Shown in pieces: positions 16,051-25,354 of a stretch of 42,534 nucleotides of DNA. This DNA is from Candidatus Eremiobacterota bacterium (GTDB lineage: Bacteria; Vulcanimicrobiota; CADAWZ01; Ess09-12). Location of the stretch: the NCBI GenBank assembly GCA_031082125.1, contig JAVHLM010000009.1, positions 83,111 through 125,644 of the forward strand, written 5' to 3'. Position numbers and translations under genes: made by a program. The first letter of the stretch is position 1, and every line of letters begins with the position of its first letter. The notes below the pieces were generated by a model. That model did no database searches. It was not told the origin of the DNA and saw only the letters and a program-made list of their open reading frames with translations.

Positions 16051-18207
16051 CTAGCTCCCCGCCCGGGCGATGATGAGCACTTTTTCCGCTTTTCCCGCTT
16101 TTTCAAGCTCTGTCCTTGCCAGGGCCATTATCTGCTCCTCCTCGACGACACTCGAGAGGTCAAGGAGACGCTGACCGTGGAGCATGAATATGGCAGGGGG
16201 CGTTGAGCCGGCATCACCGTATTCCCTGTTCTCCTCAATGACTTTCCTGAGGGCTTCCGGTGCGACTGCGCCCTCGCAGGAATAGAACTTCCCCCGGGGA
16301 ACCTGGAGCCTTATGGTCCCCTTGCCATCAAGGACCGCCATCACGGTCTTTACCGTCCTGAGCAGGTTGAAAAGGCGTTTTTCCTCCTTTTTCACCTCAT
16401 ATACCGAGAGGTATTCCGTGCTCCCCCTGAGCGCTATCATGTCAGTCCCTGTGGCAAATGTCTCGGCAATGACCTTTCTCCGCCCCTCGTCGCCGATGTC
16501 AGCCTGCATGAGATCCTGGCTCTTGAACTCTATGGAGCCTGTGGCGATTGCCCTTACAATGTTCTTCTGCCCGTCAACCTCCATGTGGACCTCCACCGAG
16601 TCAGGCGCGGCACCCATCGTGATGACGGACCGCTCCGCCTCACGCCTTATGGCTTCGATATCTTCGGGCTTAGGGTTGAATATGTTCCTCTCTATGGTAT
16701 CCCTCACCATTGCCAATGCCGCGCCGATTGCGGAGATCACCTCAGCGTTTCGGGCGATTTCATAGTCAACATTCATTTTTTTCGCCACGTAAGGCACGAT
16801 GGAATAGGATCCCCCCCCGCCTCCGATAAGCCTTATGGCCTTCTCCCTCAAATCATATTCCTTTACGAGGGTCTCCAGGGTAGGGATGACCTTCTGCGCC
16901 GCCTTTTCCATGATCTCCTCGGCGACGGCGCGGGGACTCTTCCCGAAATGCCCTGCAAGGGCCTCGAAGACCCCCTCGAGGGACCGGGTGTTCCCGAAGG
17001 CATATTCCCCCTCCCTGATGAATCCCAGGTAATTTGCCGCGCACGTGGTGGTGACTGCAAAAGACTTCCCTTCCCCGCTGGTCACGACAAGATAGGGCGG
17101 ATCGTCGGCAAGAGGTGTCACCGTTGAGACTGCGAGAGGAGGAGGCAGGTCCTCGACAGAGGTGAAGCTTACGTAAGGAAGGCCGGCTATATGGGCGCTC
17201 CTGGGGCCCACGTCGGCAATGGCGCCGTCTTTCACCTGCACCATGGAGCCCCCGGCAATGCCAAGGGTCCTGCTGTCGAGGGTCTTCATATAGGTGATAT
17301 GGCCGCCAATCTGCGCGGAACGGATCACTGCCTTGCCGTTCCTTATCACCGTGATATCGGTGCTGGTTCCCCCCGCTTCGAGGAAGATGGCATCGGTAGC
17401 CCTTATGTAGGTGAGAGCGGCGGCGATTCCTGCAGCCGGGCCTGAGAGCAGCGTGAGCAGGGGCCTGCGCTTCATCTCTTCAAGAGACATGACACCGCCG
17501 TCGCTCCTCATGATCATAAGAGGGGCTTCCACTGATGAGCGGGAGAGACTCTGGCCGGTAAGGGTGGCCGTCTCCATCATCTTGGGCAGGATGCTCGCGT
17601 TTATGACGGCCGTCCTGGTTCTCACGCGAAGGCCATATAGACCTGACATCTCGTGGGTGCCGCATGCGGGAAGGCCGATCCGCGACGCCGCCTCCTTGAT
17701 CGCGAGCTCCCGTGAGGGATCATCAACGCTGAAGGGCTCAGCAGCCACGATGCTTTTTGCACCTGCGCCCTTGAGAGCGCCGAGCGGGGCCGCCAGGCCG
17801 TCATCCCAGCCCTTTGCCGTGTCAAGGTAAGTGAAGAATGTCCTTATGAATTTCCCACTGGTGACCTCTATGTCAGGGACATTGGCATCCATTTTCGCCT
17901 TCATGCCCTCCATGCCCGAGCCGACAGCCAGGATGCCCACGGGTGCCACGTCGCCTTCCAGCAGCGCATTGGTAGCCTGCGTGGTGCTGTGAGCGACAAA
18001 GACAATATCCCCGCCCGTCACTCCCTTGTCCTTCACACGATCCAGGAGGTCATGAAATACCGTGATGACCCCCCTGGCAACGCCCTCTTCGGCACGGTGG
18101 GTCGTTGGTGTCACTGCAAATCCCAGGATATCGAGTCCTCTATTGTCTATCGCCACGGCATGGGTGAAAGTACCCCCCACATCGATGCCCACACGTATCT
18201 TGCTCAT
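16051..18207 (-). CDS. Hydantoinase/oxoprolinase family protein (HyuA-type), orphan
   Basis: The product has 718 residues. The N-terminal RVGIDVGGTFTHAVAIDN is the phosphate-binding start of the hydantoinase A/oxoprolinase fold. AHSTTQATNALLEG, LLTLLSGPAAGIAAAL and FLEAGGTSTDITVIRNG are the other family signatures. These proteins hydrolyse ATP to open or carboxylate cyclic or ketone substrates, usually with a HyuB partner, which is absent here. After about residue 530 there is a further ~190-residue region (VHMEVDGQKNIVRAIATGSI, RLQVPRGKFYSCEG) that I do not recognise. ATG 18207 is chosen because AGGGGAG precedes it and the conserved fold begins there. It is followed by the NIF3-type gene. 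The substrate cannot be told. Confidence 0.85.
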   Translation of the reverse strand: MSKIRVGIDVGGTFTHAVAIDNRGLDILGFAVTPTTHRAEEGVARGVITVFHDLLDRVKDKGVTGGDIVFVAHSTTQATNALLEGDVAPVGILAVGSGMEGMKAKMDANVPDIEVTSGKFIRTFFTYLDTAKGWDDGLAAPLGALKGAGAKSIVAAEPFSVDDPSRELAIKEAASRIGLPACGTHEMSGLYGLRVRTRTAVINASILPKMMETATLTGQSLSRSSVEAPLMIMRSDGGVMSLEEMKRRPLLTLLSGPAAGIAAALTYIRATDAIFLEAGGTSTDITVIRNGKAVIRSAQIGGHITYMKTLDSRTLGIAGGSMVQVKDGAIADVGPRSAHIAGLPYVSFTSVEDLPPPLAVSTVTPLADDPPYLVVTSGEGKSFAVTTTCAANYLGFIREGEYAFGNTRSLEGVFEALAGHFGKSPRAVAEEIMEKAAQKVIPTLETLVKEYDLREKAIRLIGGGGGSYSIVPYVAKKMNVDYEIARNAEVISAIGAALAMVRDTIERNIFNPKPEDIEAIRREAERSVITMGAAPDSVEVHMEVDGQKNIVRAIATGSIEFKSQDLMQADIGDEGRRKVIAETFATGTDMIALRGSTEYLSVYEVKKEEKRLFNLLRTVKTVMAVLDGKGTIRLQVPRGKFYSCEGAVAPEALRKVIEENREYGDAGSTPPAIFMLHGQRLLDLSSVVEEEQIMALARTELEKAGKAEKVLIIARAGS

Positions 18208-18241
18208 ACGACTCCCCTGTGAATACGATAGTGCCCCCCCA

Positions 18242-18253
18242 CTCCCCGGGGAG
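18242..18253. repeat. 12-base perfect palindrome in a divergent promoter region
   Basis: CTCCCCGGGGAG is a perfect palindrome 35 bases upstream of the HyuA-type start codon. It could be an operator; there is no further support. Confidence 0.4.
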
Positions 18254-18303
18254 GCCGCAAACCACTTTATATTCTTCAAGAACAACAAAACTCCTTGAGA
18301 GTA

Positions 18304-18323
18304 CTTTTTCCGGCAGGAAAAAG
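18304..18323. repeat. Inverted repeat upstream of the GGDEF-ATPase gene
   Basis: CTTTTTCC and GGAAAAAG form a perfect eight-base inverted repeat with a GGCA spacer, 76 bases before the plus-strand start codon. No T run follows, so an operator or leader hairpin is more likely than a terminator. Confidence 0.45.
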
Positions 18324-18398
18324 GAAAGAAGCGGGTAATACCTGTAGAGGCGACTGAGATAAACCGGAGAAAATCTACCCGGTCGCTCATCCTCCTCT

Positions 18399-21300
18399 AT
18401 GGCAAAAGAGCTATCAGACAAACCGGCACAGACGGAAGGCCAGCTCTTTGATCTGGTCTACCGTGACGATCTTACGGGCCTCCTCAACAGGAGATTCTTC
18501 AGGGAGCAGATTGATAAAGACAGCCAGGCTCTCAAGGAAAAGCCCGGTGATTATTCATTTCTCATGTTCGACATAGACCACTTCAAGAGCATCAACGACG
18601 GCTACAGCCATCAGGAGGGCGACGTGGTGCTCAAGGAGGTGGCAGAGCTCTTCAGGGACTCCATAGGCGAGAAAGGGCTTGCCATAAGGTATGCCGGCGA
18701 CGAGTTCGTGGCCCTTCTCCCGGGGCTCCCGAAACCGGAAGCGAAAGACCTCGCCCTGGAATTGAAAAACATTGTCTCTTCACATTCCATTCATCTCCCC
18801 TCGGTGAACGAATCCCTGAGAGTCACCCTCAGCATCGGTGTGGCCCACTGCCCCGATGACACGGCACACGCACAGGAGCTTGTACAGCTTGCCGACGAAG
18901 CGGCCTACATAAGCAAGAAGAAGGGCAGGAACTCTGTCTCGACAATAGACGAGAAGAGAACGGAGGATATCGAGGTCCGGTTCCTTCACCGCTACTTTCC
19001 CTGCAAGAAATTCGTGGGCCGCGAGGAACTGGTGCAGCGCCTCAAGAGGCTCGCCCTCCCCACATCGTCGGAAAGCAAGCCCATCGTGATGATAGAAGGC
19101 CCCCACGGCATAGGAAAATCAAGGCTGCTCTCCGAAATTGCCCAGGCTTTCGACCCCGTGAGGAATCTCCACCTCCGCTGCCATTGCCAGCACATCACGG
19201 CGGCCCAGCCCTTCTGGGAGGTCACCGACACCCTCAACAGGAAGCTTACCGAAGCCCAGGAGCTTGCGTCTACAGTGGCAAACCGCCTCAGCAGGCAGAA
19301 GCTCCGAGAGATAGTTCCCCTTATGCCGGTTTTTGCCCCTTACTATGTGCAGCCGGCGGAAGGACCGGAAATATCGGCACAGCAGCGCAAGGAGATTCTG
19401 CTGGAGGCCATTGAAGAGGTCTTTCTCACTATCAGCGAGAATAAACCCCTCGCCATAAGCATTGATGATTTCCAGTGGTCCAACCTGGGGACCCAGATGC
19501 TCATCGAGCGCCTCAAATCCAACCCGAAAGCCGACAGGATCCCCATCTTCATCTCCCTCAACAGTGATGAGCTTCTTGCGTCAAAAGACACTGATCTCCT
19601 TGAATACCTGAGGCGCCTCGAGGAGAAATCGGTCATGACGCGCTACAGGCTTGAAATGCTTGAAAAAGATGAAATCGAGAAGCTTGTGGCATCCATCATA
19701 CCAGGCCTTGAAGTGAACAAGGATGTGGTAAAAATAATAAGGGAGCGTTCAAAAGGCCTTCCGCTCCTCGTGGAAGACATCATCAAGCTCCTGATATACA
19801 GGAATATCATCCATACCCGCGAGGGTGTCCTTATCGTCGAGCCCTTTGAGGCAGATTCGATCCCCGTCAATATCGAGGAAGCCTTCAACCCAGGGATACA
19901 GCAGCTTGACGAGGAGGTGAAGGGGCTCCTCTGCAGGGCCTCCGTGATAGGGGAGCGCTTCAATATCGATCTTCTCAAGCAGGTGGACGGCAGGAGCGAG
20001 GCCTTTGTGCAGGACATCCTGGAGAAAGCCCAGAAGGCGGCCCTTATCACCAACGATCCCATCAATGAGCCGGACACTTTTATTTTTTCCAGCAATAAGA
20101 CCCATTCCAGCGTCTATGAAAGCATCACAGACGATGAGAAAAAGGTATACCACAAGCAGCTCGCCGAGATAGAGTGGCAGATCCACAAGGAAGAGATCGA
20201 GACAGTCCTCTCGAAAATCGCCTATCACTTCAAGCAGTCCGGCGACGAGGCGAAAGCCCAGCAGTATTTCAACCAGCTCCTTGGGAACTACGAGAACTTC
20301 CTGTCGCCGAAAGTCATCGAGCTCTATGTGGGAAGAGCCCCCGTGAAGAAGGAATGGGAGAGCGAGAAGGAGCTCACCGAGGAGGAAGAAGCCCTCGCTT
20401 TCCAGTTTCTCAAGCTCATCCAGATCACCCTCGGCAACCTGCAGAACTTCCCGATCGAGAGCGAGATTGTGAAAGGCTCCTTTGAGAGCACATACTGGGA
20501 GCTCAAAAAGCTTTTCGAAAAGATTGAAATCGTCACCTTTTCCGACGGCGACGGCGAGCTGCTCATCAACAGCAAGCGCCCTTCATCATCGGACAAAGAC
20601 AGGACGAGCGAGGAAAAGTTCCTGCAGGCAATCAGCAAGGCCGGCCTCAAGGGGATCACCATCAAAAAGGAGATCACCAAGGAGCAGTTCCTCAGGTTTC
20701 TGAGAATGGTCATCATTGAAAAACATGACGACATTGAGCAGAAGGGGGGCTGGACAGAAGTCCTTACCCGTGAGGGCATCACTTCTGTCATTACCAACGA
20801 GCGCATATTCATCTCCGTTGCCGAGCGCGATCTCTTCGACCCGAAGCGGCTCAAAGAAGAGGTTGTCGTTATCAAGAAGATAGAGACGGAAGACAATGCA
20901 CCGCCCTCTCCCCTCACCGAAGGAGAACGGCGGGAACAGGCTTCGACCATTGCAGGAAATATTTACGAGCAGCTTCAGCAAATCAAGGAAGGGGTCCTCA
21001 AGGATGAGAGCCTTGGTGAGGATGTTGAGAAAATAAGGGATCTTCTGGAAAGGATTTTCGAAAAGCACGTAGGCATAGAAAAGCTCATAGAGAGCATCAT
21101 GCCCCGTCTTGGGCAGGAGGAGGCCCCGGGCCTGTCAGCGCCTGGGAAAGTCCCTTACTCCCAGACCTATGAGCCGCATTCGGAGACCATGGGAGAGCTT
21201 TCAATACTTGTCAGGAAGCTTGACATTCTCACCTTTGCCAAGTTCCGCGTGGAGCCTGAATTCCTGGTCAAAGACCTCGAGTCAGGCGATGATGAGATCT

Positions 21301-22130
21301 CGTCCTCATCGGCCGTCGCGCTGGGCAAGAAGGGACAGGAATCCATCCCCGCCATTATAAGCTTCTTGAAGGCCACTGAGAGCCCCCTGGGAAGAAAGCG
21401 GGCCTTCCACCTTCTCAAGAGACTTGCACCCAGGGCCGAACAGCTCCTCATAGACGATCTCATGGGCGCCACCTCAGCCGAGGAAAAGAAGCATATAATA
21501 GAAGTGCTCCACGACTCGGCAGGCATCGATATTCTCGGGGCGCTCAGGTATTACCTGCGGAGCCCCCAGAATGAAGTGCGCCAGGCGGTGATAAACCTTC
21601 TCTGCTCCCGCCCCACGGACAAGACAGAGGACCTGCTCCTGGAAATACTCAATGACCCTGTCACCGAAGAGAACCTTCCCATTGTGCGCGATGTGATAGA
21701 AGCCATGGGAAGGATGAAGATGACAAGGGCCGTAGAGCCTCTCTCAAAGATGCTCAGGAAGAGGGATATTCTGCTCTATGACGTGTCCCATGAGGTCCAG
21801 GAAGCGGCCTGCCTGGCACTTGGAAAGATTGGAAGCCCCGAGTCACTTCCTCATCTGATAAGAGCTGTCAAGAAAAGCCCCTTCTATTTCCTCATGCGCC
21901 TTAAGGCTGCAAGGGTGAGAGCCGCCGCAGCGTTCGCCCTCAGCGCCTTTCCTTCCCAGGAAGTGAAAGCCCTCCTCAGGGAAACGGCAAAGGACCCCCT
22001 CCCTGACGTGCGCTCGGCGGCTAGCCTGGCCCTTCATAACATAGAGATGGAAGGGGCTCTGCCGAAGCTCGACAAGCCCATCCTTGCAGAGGAGCCACCT
22101 GATAAGCCTGACAAGGGAAAAAGAGGCTGA
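18399..22130 (+). CDS. GGDEF diguanylate cyclase - STAND-type ATPase - HEAT repeat protein
   Basis: The product has 1243 residues and no membrane segment. Residues about 16-185 are a GGDEF domain: DDLTGLLNRRFF, MFDIDHFKSINDGYSH and the signature RYAGDEF at 97-103. AGDEF is a variant known from active cyclases. No RxxD inhibitory site is seen before it. Residues about 205-520 are an AAA/STAND ATPase with FVGREELVQRL, Walker A GPHGIGKSR (234-242) and Walker B LAISIDDFQWS (Asp356/357), as in MalT/AfsR-type switches. A central helical region with FSDGDGELLINSKRP follows. Residues about 950-1230 are HEAT-like repeats (VREAAC-type units such as EVQEAACLALGKIGSPESLP). This suggests a soluble nucleotide-switch that makes cyclic di-GMP on a protein signal. 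No ribosome site is seen before the ATG. It ends two bases from convergent glgB. Confidence 0.88.
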   Translation: MAKELSDKPAQTEGQLFDLVYRDDLTGLLNRRFFREQIDKDSQALKEKPGDYSFLMFDIDHFKSINDGYSHQEGDVVLKEVAELFRDSIGEKGLAIRYAGDEFVALLPGLPKPEAKDLALELKNIVSSHSIHLPSVNESLRVTLSIGVAHCPDDTAHAQELVQLADEAAYISKKKGRNSVSTIDEKRTEDIEVRFLHRYFPCKKFVGREELVQRLKRLALPTSSESKPIVMIEGPHGIGKSRLLSEIAQAFDPVRNLHLRCHCQHITAAQPFWEVTDTLNRKLTEAQELASTVANRLSRQKLREIVPLMPVFAPYYVQPAEGPEISAQQRKEILLEAIEEVFLTISENKPLAISIDDFQWSNLGTQMLIERLKSNPKADRIPIFISLNSDELLASKDTDLLEYLRRLEEKSVMTRYRLEMLEKDEIEKLVASIIPGLEVNKDVVKIIRERSKGLPLLVEDIIKLLIYRNIIHTREGVLIVEPFEADSIPVNIEEAFNPGIQQLDEEVKGLLCRASVIGERFNIDLLKQVDGRSEAFVQDILEKAQKAALITNDPINEPDTFIFSSNKTHSSVYESITDDEKKVYHKQLAEIEWQIHKEEIETVLSKIAYHFKQSGDEAKAQQYFNQLLGNYENFLSPKVIELYVGRAPVKKEWESEKELTEEEEALAFQFLKLIQITLGNLQNFPIESEIVKGSFESTYWELKKLFEKIEIVTFSDGDGELLINSKRPSSSDKDRTSEEKFLQAISKAGLKGITIKKEITKEQFLRFLRMVIIEKHDDIEQKGGWTEVLTREGITSVITNERIFISVAERDLFDPKRLKEEVVVIKKIETEDNAPPSPLTEGERREQASTIAGNIYEQLQQIKEGVLKDESLGEDVEKIRDLLERIFEKHVGIEKLIESIMPRLGQEEAPGLSAPGKVPYSQTYEPHSETMGELSILVRKLDILTFAKFRVEPEFLVKDLESGDDEISSSSAVALGKKGQESIPAIISFLKATESPLGRKRAFHLLKRLAPRAEQLLIDDLMGATSAEEKKHIIEVLHDSAGIDILGALRYYLRSPQNEVRQAVINLLCSRPTDKTEDLLLEILNDPVTEENLPIVRDVIEAMGRMKMTRAVEPLSKMLRKRDILLYDVSHEVQEAACLALGKIGSPESLPHLIRAVKKSPFYFLMRLKAARVRAAAAFALSAFPSQEVKALLRETAKDPLPDVRSAASLALHNIEMEGALPKLDKPILAEEPPDKPDKGKRG

Positions 22131-22132
22131 CG

Positions 22133-24493
22133 CTACTTTTTGCCCTTCTTTGCTTTCTTCTCCAGTGACGCCCTGGATGGCTCGTCAATCCCCTCGCCTT
22201 CGGGAACAGATGCTTTCTCCCCGGCTTCCTTGGGCTCTGCTGTCTCTTCAGCAGCCTTTTCCGGCAGTTCCTCGGGCTCCGGCTCGGGGAGTTCTATCTT
22301 GAAGACAATCATACCCAGGGGCGGGATGCGGAGGTTGAGAGAAAACTCGCGGTGATGGACGGGCACTGGCTCTGCCCAAAGGCCGCCGGCATTCCCGATG
22401 TTGCTCCCCCAGTATCGGCCAGAGTCGCTGTTGAAAACCTCCTGCCAGAAGCCCGAGGAAGGAACGCCTATACGGTAGTTACGGTGCGGCACGGGAGTGA
22501 AGTTGAAGACAAAGAGGAGAAGCTTTCTCTGGGACTTGTCTTTCCTCACAAAGGACACGATGCTGTGTGCCGCATCGTTGAAGTCTATCCACTCAAATCC
22601 GGTATAATGGCAGTCAAGCTCATAGAGTGAGGGCTCGTTCCGGTAAAGGCGGAGCAGGTCCTGCATGAAAGTATGGAGGCCCTCATGGGGCTCATAGCTC
22701 AGCAGATGCCAGTCAAGGCTTGAGTCATGGTTCCATTCCCTTACCTGCCCGAAATCACTGCCCATGAAGAGGAGCTTTTTCCCGGGGTGGGCGAACATGT
22801 AGCCGTAAAGGAGCCGGAGGTTCGCGAACTTCTGCCATACATCGCCGGGCATCTTGCCTATGAGGGAGCCCTTCCCGTGCACCACCTCGTCATGGGAAAG
22901 GGGGAGCACGAAATTCTCGGAGAAGGCGTAGAGAATGCTGAAGGTGAGCATGTTCTGGTGGAACTTCCTGAAGATGGAATCCTTGGACATGTAGGAGAGC
23001 ATGTCATTCATCCATCCCATGTTCCACTTGAAGCCGAACCCGAGGCCGCCGAGATAGACCGGCGCCGAGACCTGGGGCCATGCCGTTGATTCCTCGGCGA
23101 TCATGGTGACTCCGGGATAATAGGAATATATCACCTCGTTGAGCTTCCTGATGAACTCGATGGCCTCGATGTTCTCCTTGCCCCCGTACTTGTTGGGAAT
23201 CCACTGGCCCGGCTGCCGGGAGTAGTCCAGGTAGAGCATTGAGGCCACGGCGTCGATGCGCAGGCCGTCCAGGTGGTACTTGTCAATCCAGAAGAGCGCG
23301 TTTGCGAGGAGGAAGTTCTTTACCTCGTTTCTCCCGTAATTGAAGATCAGCGTGCCCCAGTCCTGGTGCTCTCCCTTGCGGGGGTCCGCATGCTCATAAA
23401 GGCCCGTGCCGTCATACCAGGCAAGGGCATGGGCATCCTTGGGGAAATGGGCCGGCACCCAGTCCAGCAGGATGCCCACGTCATTCTGATGGCAGTAGTC
23501 AACAAAGTACATGAAATCCTCGGGGGTCCCGTATCGGCTTGTGGGCGAGAAATAGCCCGAGACCTGGTATCCCCAGGAGCCGCCGAAGGGATGCTCCGCG
23601 ATGGGAAGAAGCTCTATATGAGTATAGCCCATCTCCTTGACATACTCCACGAGCTTGTGGGCAAGCTCCCTGTAAGTGAGCACCCTGTTATCATCCTCAG
23701 GAATCCTCATCCATGAGCCGAGATGGACCTCGTAAATGGACATGGGCTCATTGTGGTAGTCCTTTTTCTTCCTTGCCTCTATCCATTTGCCGTCATGCCA
23801 TTTATGCTTTTCAATGTCATAGACGTAGGAGGCCGTGTTGGGAACCAGTTCCGTGCAGAAGGCGTAGGGGTCCATCTTCATGATTACCTGGCGGCGCGCC
23901 GAGAAAATCTCGTACTTGTAGAGGAGGCCCTCCTTGAGCCCGGGAATGAAGATCTCCCATATGCCGGAGCTTCCGCGCAGGCGCATCATGTGCCTTCTCC
24001 CGTCCCAGTTGTTGAAATTGCCCACGACACTCACCCTTCTCGCCGTCGGGGCCCACACGGCGAAAAGGACTCCCTCGACGCCACCGATGTTCATGGTGTG
24101 GGCGCCCAGCCTGTTGTAGGCATAATGAAGGTTCCCCTCGTTGTAGAGGTAAAGGTCTTCCTCGGAAATCACGGGCAGAAAGGAATAAGGGTCCCTGAAC
24201 ACAAGGGTCGCGCCCTCGCTGTCAATGGTCTTGATGCTGTATGAGAAAAGCTTATCCCTGTCCAGGAATATGCGCTCATAGAAGCCGTAGGGATGGACTT
24301 TCTCCATCTCGTACTCCTTGTTGCGGTCATTATCGACGATGAAAGCCGATTCAATGTCGGGCAGGTAAGTCCTCACCGACACGATTGTCTTGTTGTCGTG
24401 CTTTATCTCGTGGCCCCCCAGCACGGTGAATGGGTCGCGGAGATCGGCATAGATGACGCTGTAAATCTGATCGAGGTTTGCCGTTGTCGCCAT
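22133..24493 (-). CDS. glgB: 1,4-alpha-glucan branching enzyme
   Basis: The product has 786 residues and transfers alpha-1,4 chains to make alpha-1,6 branches in glycogen. It has the full GH13 layout: an N-terminal beta domain (LGGHEIKHDNKTIVSVRTYL), a CBM48 domain (GVLFAVWAPTARRVSVVGNF), the motif GSWGYQVSGYFSPTSRYG, the nucleophile in LRIDAVASMLYLDY (Asp414), the acid/base in MIAEESTAWP (Glu467) and LPLSHDEVVHGKGSL. Asp414 and Glu467 match Asp405 and Glu458 of the E. coli enzyme with a constant shift. An unusual ~55-residue tail follows the last beta domain: first acidic and Pro/Glu-rich, then Lys-rich (KKAKKGKK). ATG 24493 is preferred over an in-frame GTG at 24502 that lies too near AAGGAG. 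Confidence 0.96.
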   Translation of the reverse strand: MATTANLDQIYSVIYADLRDPFTVLGGHEIKHDNKTIVSVRTYLPDIESAFIVDNDRNKEYEMEKVHPYGFYERIFLDRDKLFSYSIKTIDSEGATLVFRDPYSFLPVISEEDLYLYNEGNLHYAYNRLGAHTMNIGGVEGVLFAVWAPTARRVSVVGNFNNWDGRRHMMRLRGSSGIWEIFIPGLKEGLLYKYEIFSARRQVIMKMDPYAFCTELVPNTASYVYDIEKHKWHDGKWIEARKKKDYHNEPMSIYEVHLGSWMRIPEDDNRVLTYRELAHKLVEYVKEMGYTHIELLPIAEHPFGGSWGYQVSGYFSPTSRYGTPEDFMYFVDYCHQNDVGILLDWVPAHFPKDAHALAWYDGTGLYEHADPRKGEHQDWGTLIFNYGRNEVKNFLLANALFWIDKYHLDGLRIDAVASMLYLDYSRQPGQWIPNKYGGKENIEAIEFIRKLNEVIYSYYPGVTMIAEESTAWPQVSAPVYLGGLGFGFKWNMGWMNDMLSYMSKDSIFRKFHQNMLTFSILYAFSENFVLPLSHDEVVHGKGSLIGKMPGDVWQKFANLRLLYGYMFAHPGKKLLFMGSDFGQVREWNHDSSLDWHLLSYEPHEGLHTFMQDLLRLYRNEPSLYELDCHYTGFEWIDFNDAAHSIVSFVRKDKSQRKLLLFVFNFTPVPHRNYRIGVPSSGFWQEVFNSDSGRYWGSNIGNAGGLWAEPVPVHHREFSLNLRIPPLGMIVFKIELPEPEPEELPEKAAEETAEPKEAGEKASVPEGEGIDEPSRASLEKKAKKGKK

Positions 24494-24608
24494 TTCCTTC
24501 ACTTCTCCTTACTTTCCGGCTGCTGGCCGGTGGTTCTGTCTGCTGCCGGCGGTGATCCCCGGGCGGGGCACGCCGGTCATGAAACACTTCCCCATGGGAA
24601 GGCTTTCC

Positions 24609-24626
24609 TCCTCTCTCAAGAGAGGA
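24609..24626. repeat. 18-base near-palindrome in a divergent region
   Basis: TCCTCTCT and AGAGAGGA flank CA, giving perfect eight-base arms. It lies between glgB (-) and the secreted protein gene (+), 31 bases before the latter. The two-base gap is too small for an RNA hairpin, so a protein-binding site is more likely, or chance. Confidence 0.4.
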
Positions 24627-24656
24627 ACAGGAATTTCCCGGGAGGAATTAAAAGGA

Positions 24657-25349
24657 ATGAAGGGAAGGGGAAATAAAATCACCAGGAGCATTTATGAGGT
24701 CATTGCCTTTCTCATTGCGCTCTCCCTCTTCATGGGGCCGCATGCCATGAAGAACGCCGCCGTTGCTGAAGAATCTTCCAGGCAGAGTGACTGGGCCTTT
24801 GTGGAAGATTTTGTGAACCGGCTCAGAAAGCACCGACCCCTGTGTACAAGCCAGGATGTCTATAAGGGCCTCTTTCAGTACGCCTGCGGTATCGAGCACC
24901 TCACACCATGCAGGGAAACAGCCATTGAAGCCCTCAGGAAGGAACTGGAAGCGGCCGCCCCCGCCGAATATCCGGGGGAGCCGATGATTGAGTTTCTCTC
25001 CGGGGACCTGCTGCTTTGCAGGCTCAATCTCAGGCCTTATAAGCACCACGGCGGCGACCCTGATCGCCTCTTTTCGGTGATGATGCGCTCCATGGAAAAT
25101 TTCCGGCCTTCGCCGGGCCGCTTTGAGAGCCTCTGGGGTACCTACATGGATCTCGTGAGAGAAGGGCTCCTCGATTTTCCGGTGGAAGAGGCACGCTCTG
25201 TTGACAGTGAGGCAAAGAAGCACGATTATAAGAGAACCTTCAGCCATTCCCGGGTTTACAGGGAGCATTACAGACCCTCTTACCGGGTGATCCTCACGGA
25301 GTACCTTGAAGAGCTCTGGCGAACTGCTGAGAACAAAAAAGGGAAGTGA
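24657..25349 (+). CDS. Exported protein of unknown function
   Basis: The product has 230 residues. It starts with a basic region and hydrophobic segment (ITRSIYEVIAFLIALSLFMG) that looks like a signal peptide cleaved near AVA/EES. The mature part is helical with features that look conserved: VYKGLFQYACGIEHLTPC with two cysteines, LLLCRLNLRPYKHHGGDPD and HSRVYREHYRPSYRVILTEY. I have the impression of a conserved hypothetical family but cannot name it. ATG 24657 is chosen because GGAGG (24641-24645) precedes it and the signal peptide then starts normally; an upstream in-frame ATG at 24552 gives a non-conserved-looking extension. The next gene begins five bases after its stop. Confidence 0.75.
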   Translation: MKGRGNKITRSIYEVIAFLIALSLFMGPHAMKNAAVAEESSRQSDWAFVEDFVNRLRKHRPLCTSQDVYKGLFQYACGIEHLTPCRETAIEALRKELEAAAPAEYPGEPMIEFLSGDLLLCRLNLRPYKHHGGDPDRLFSVMMRSMENFRPSPGRFESLWGTYMDLVREGLLDFPVEEARSVDSEAKKHDYKRTFSHSRVYREHYRPSYRVILTEYLEELWRTAENKKGK

Positions 25350-25354
25350 ATACC

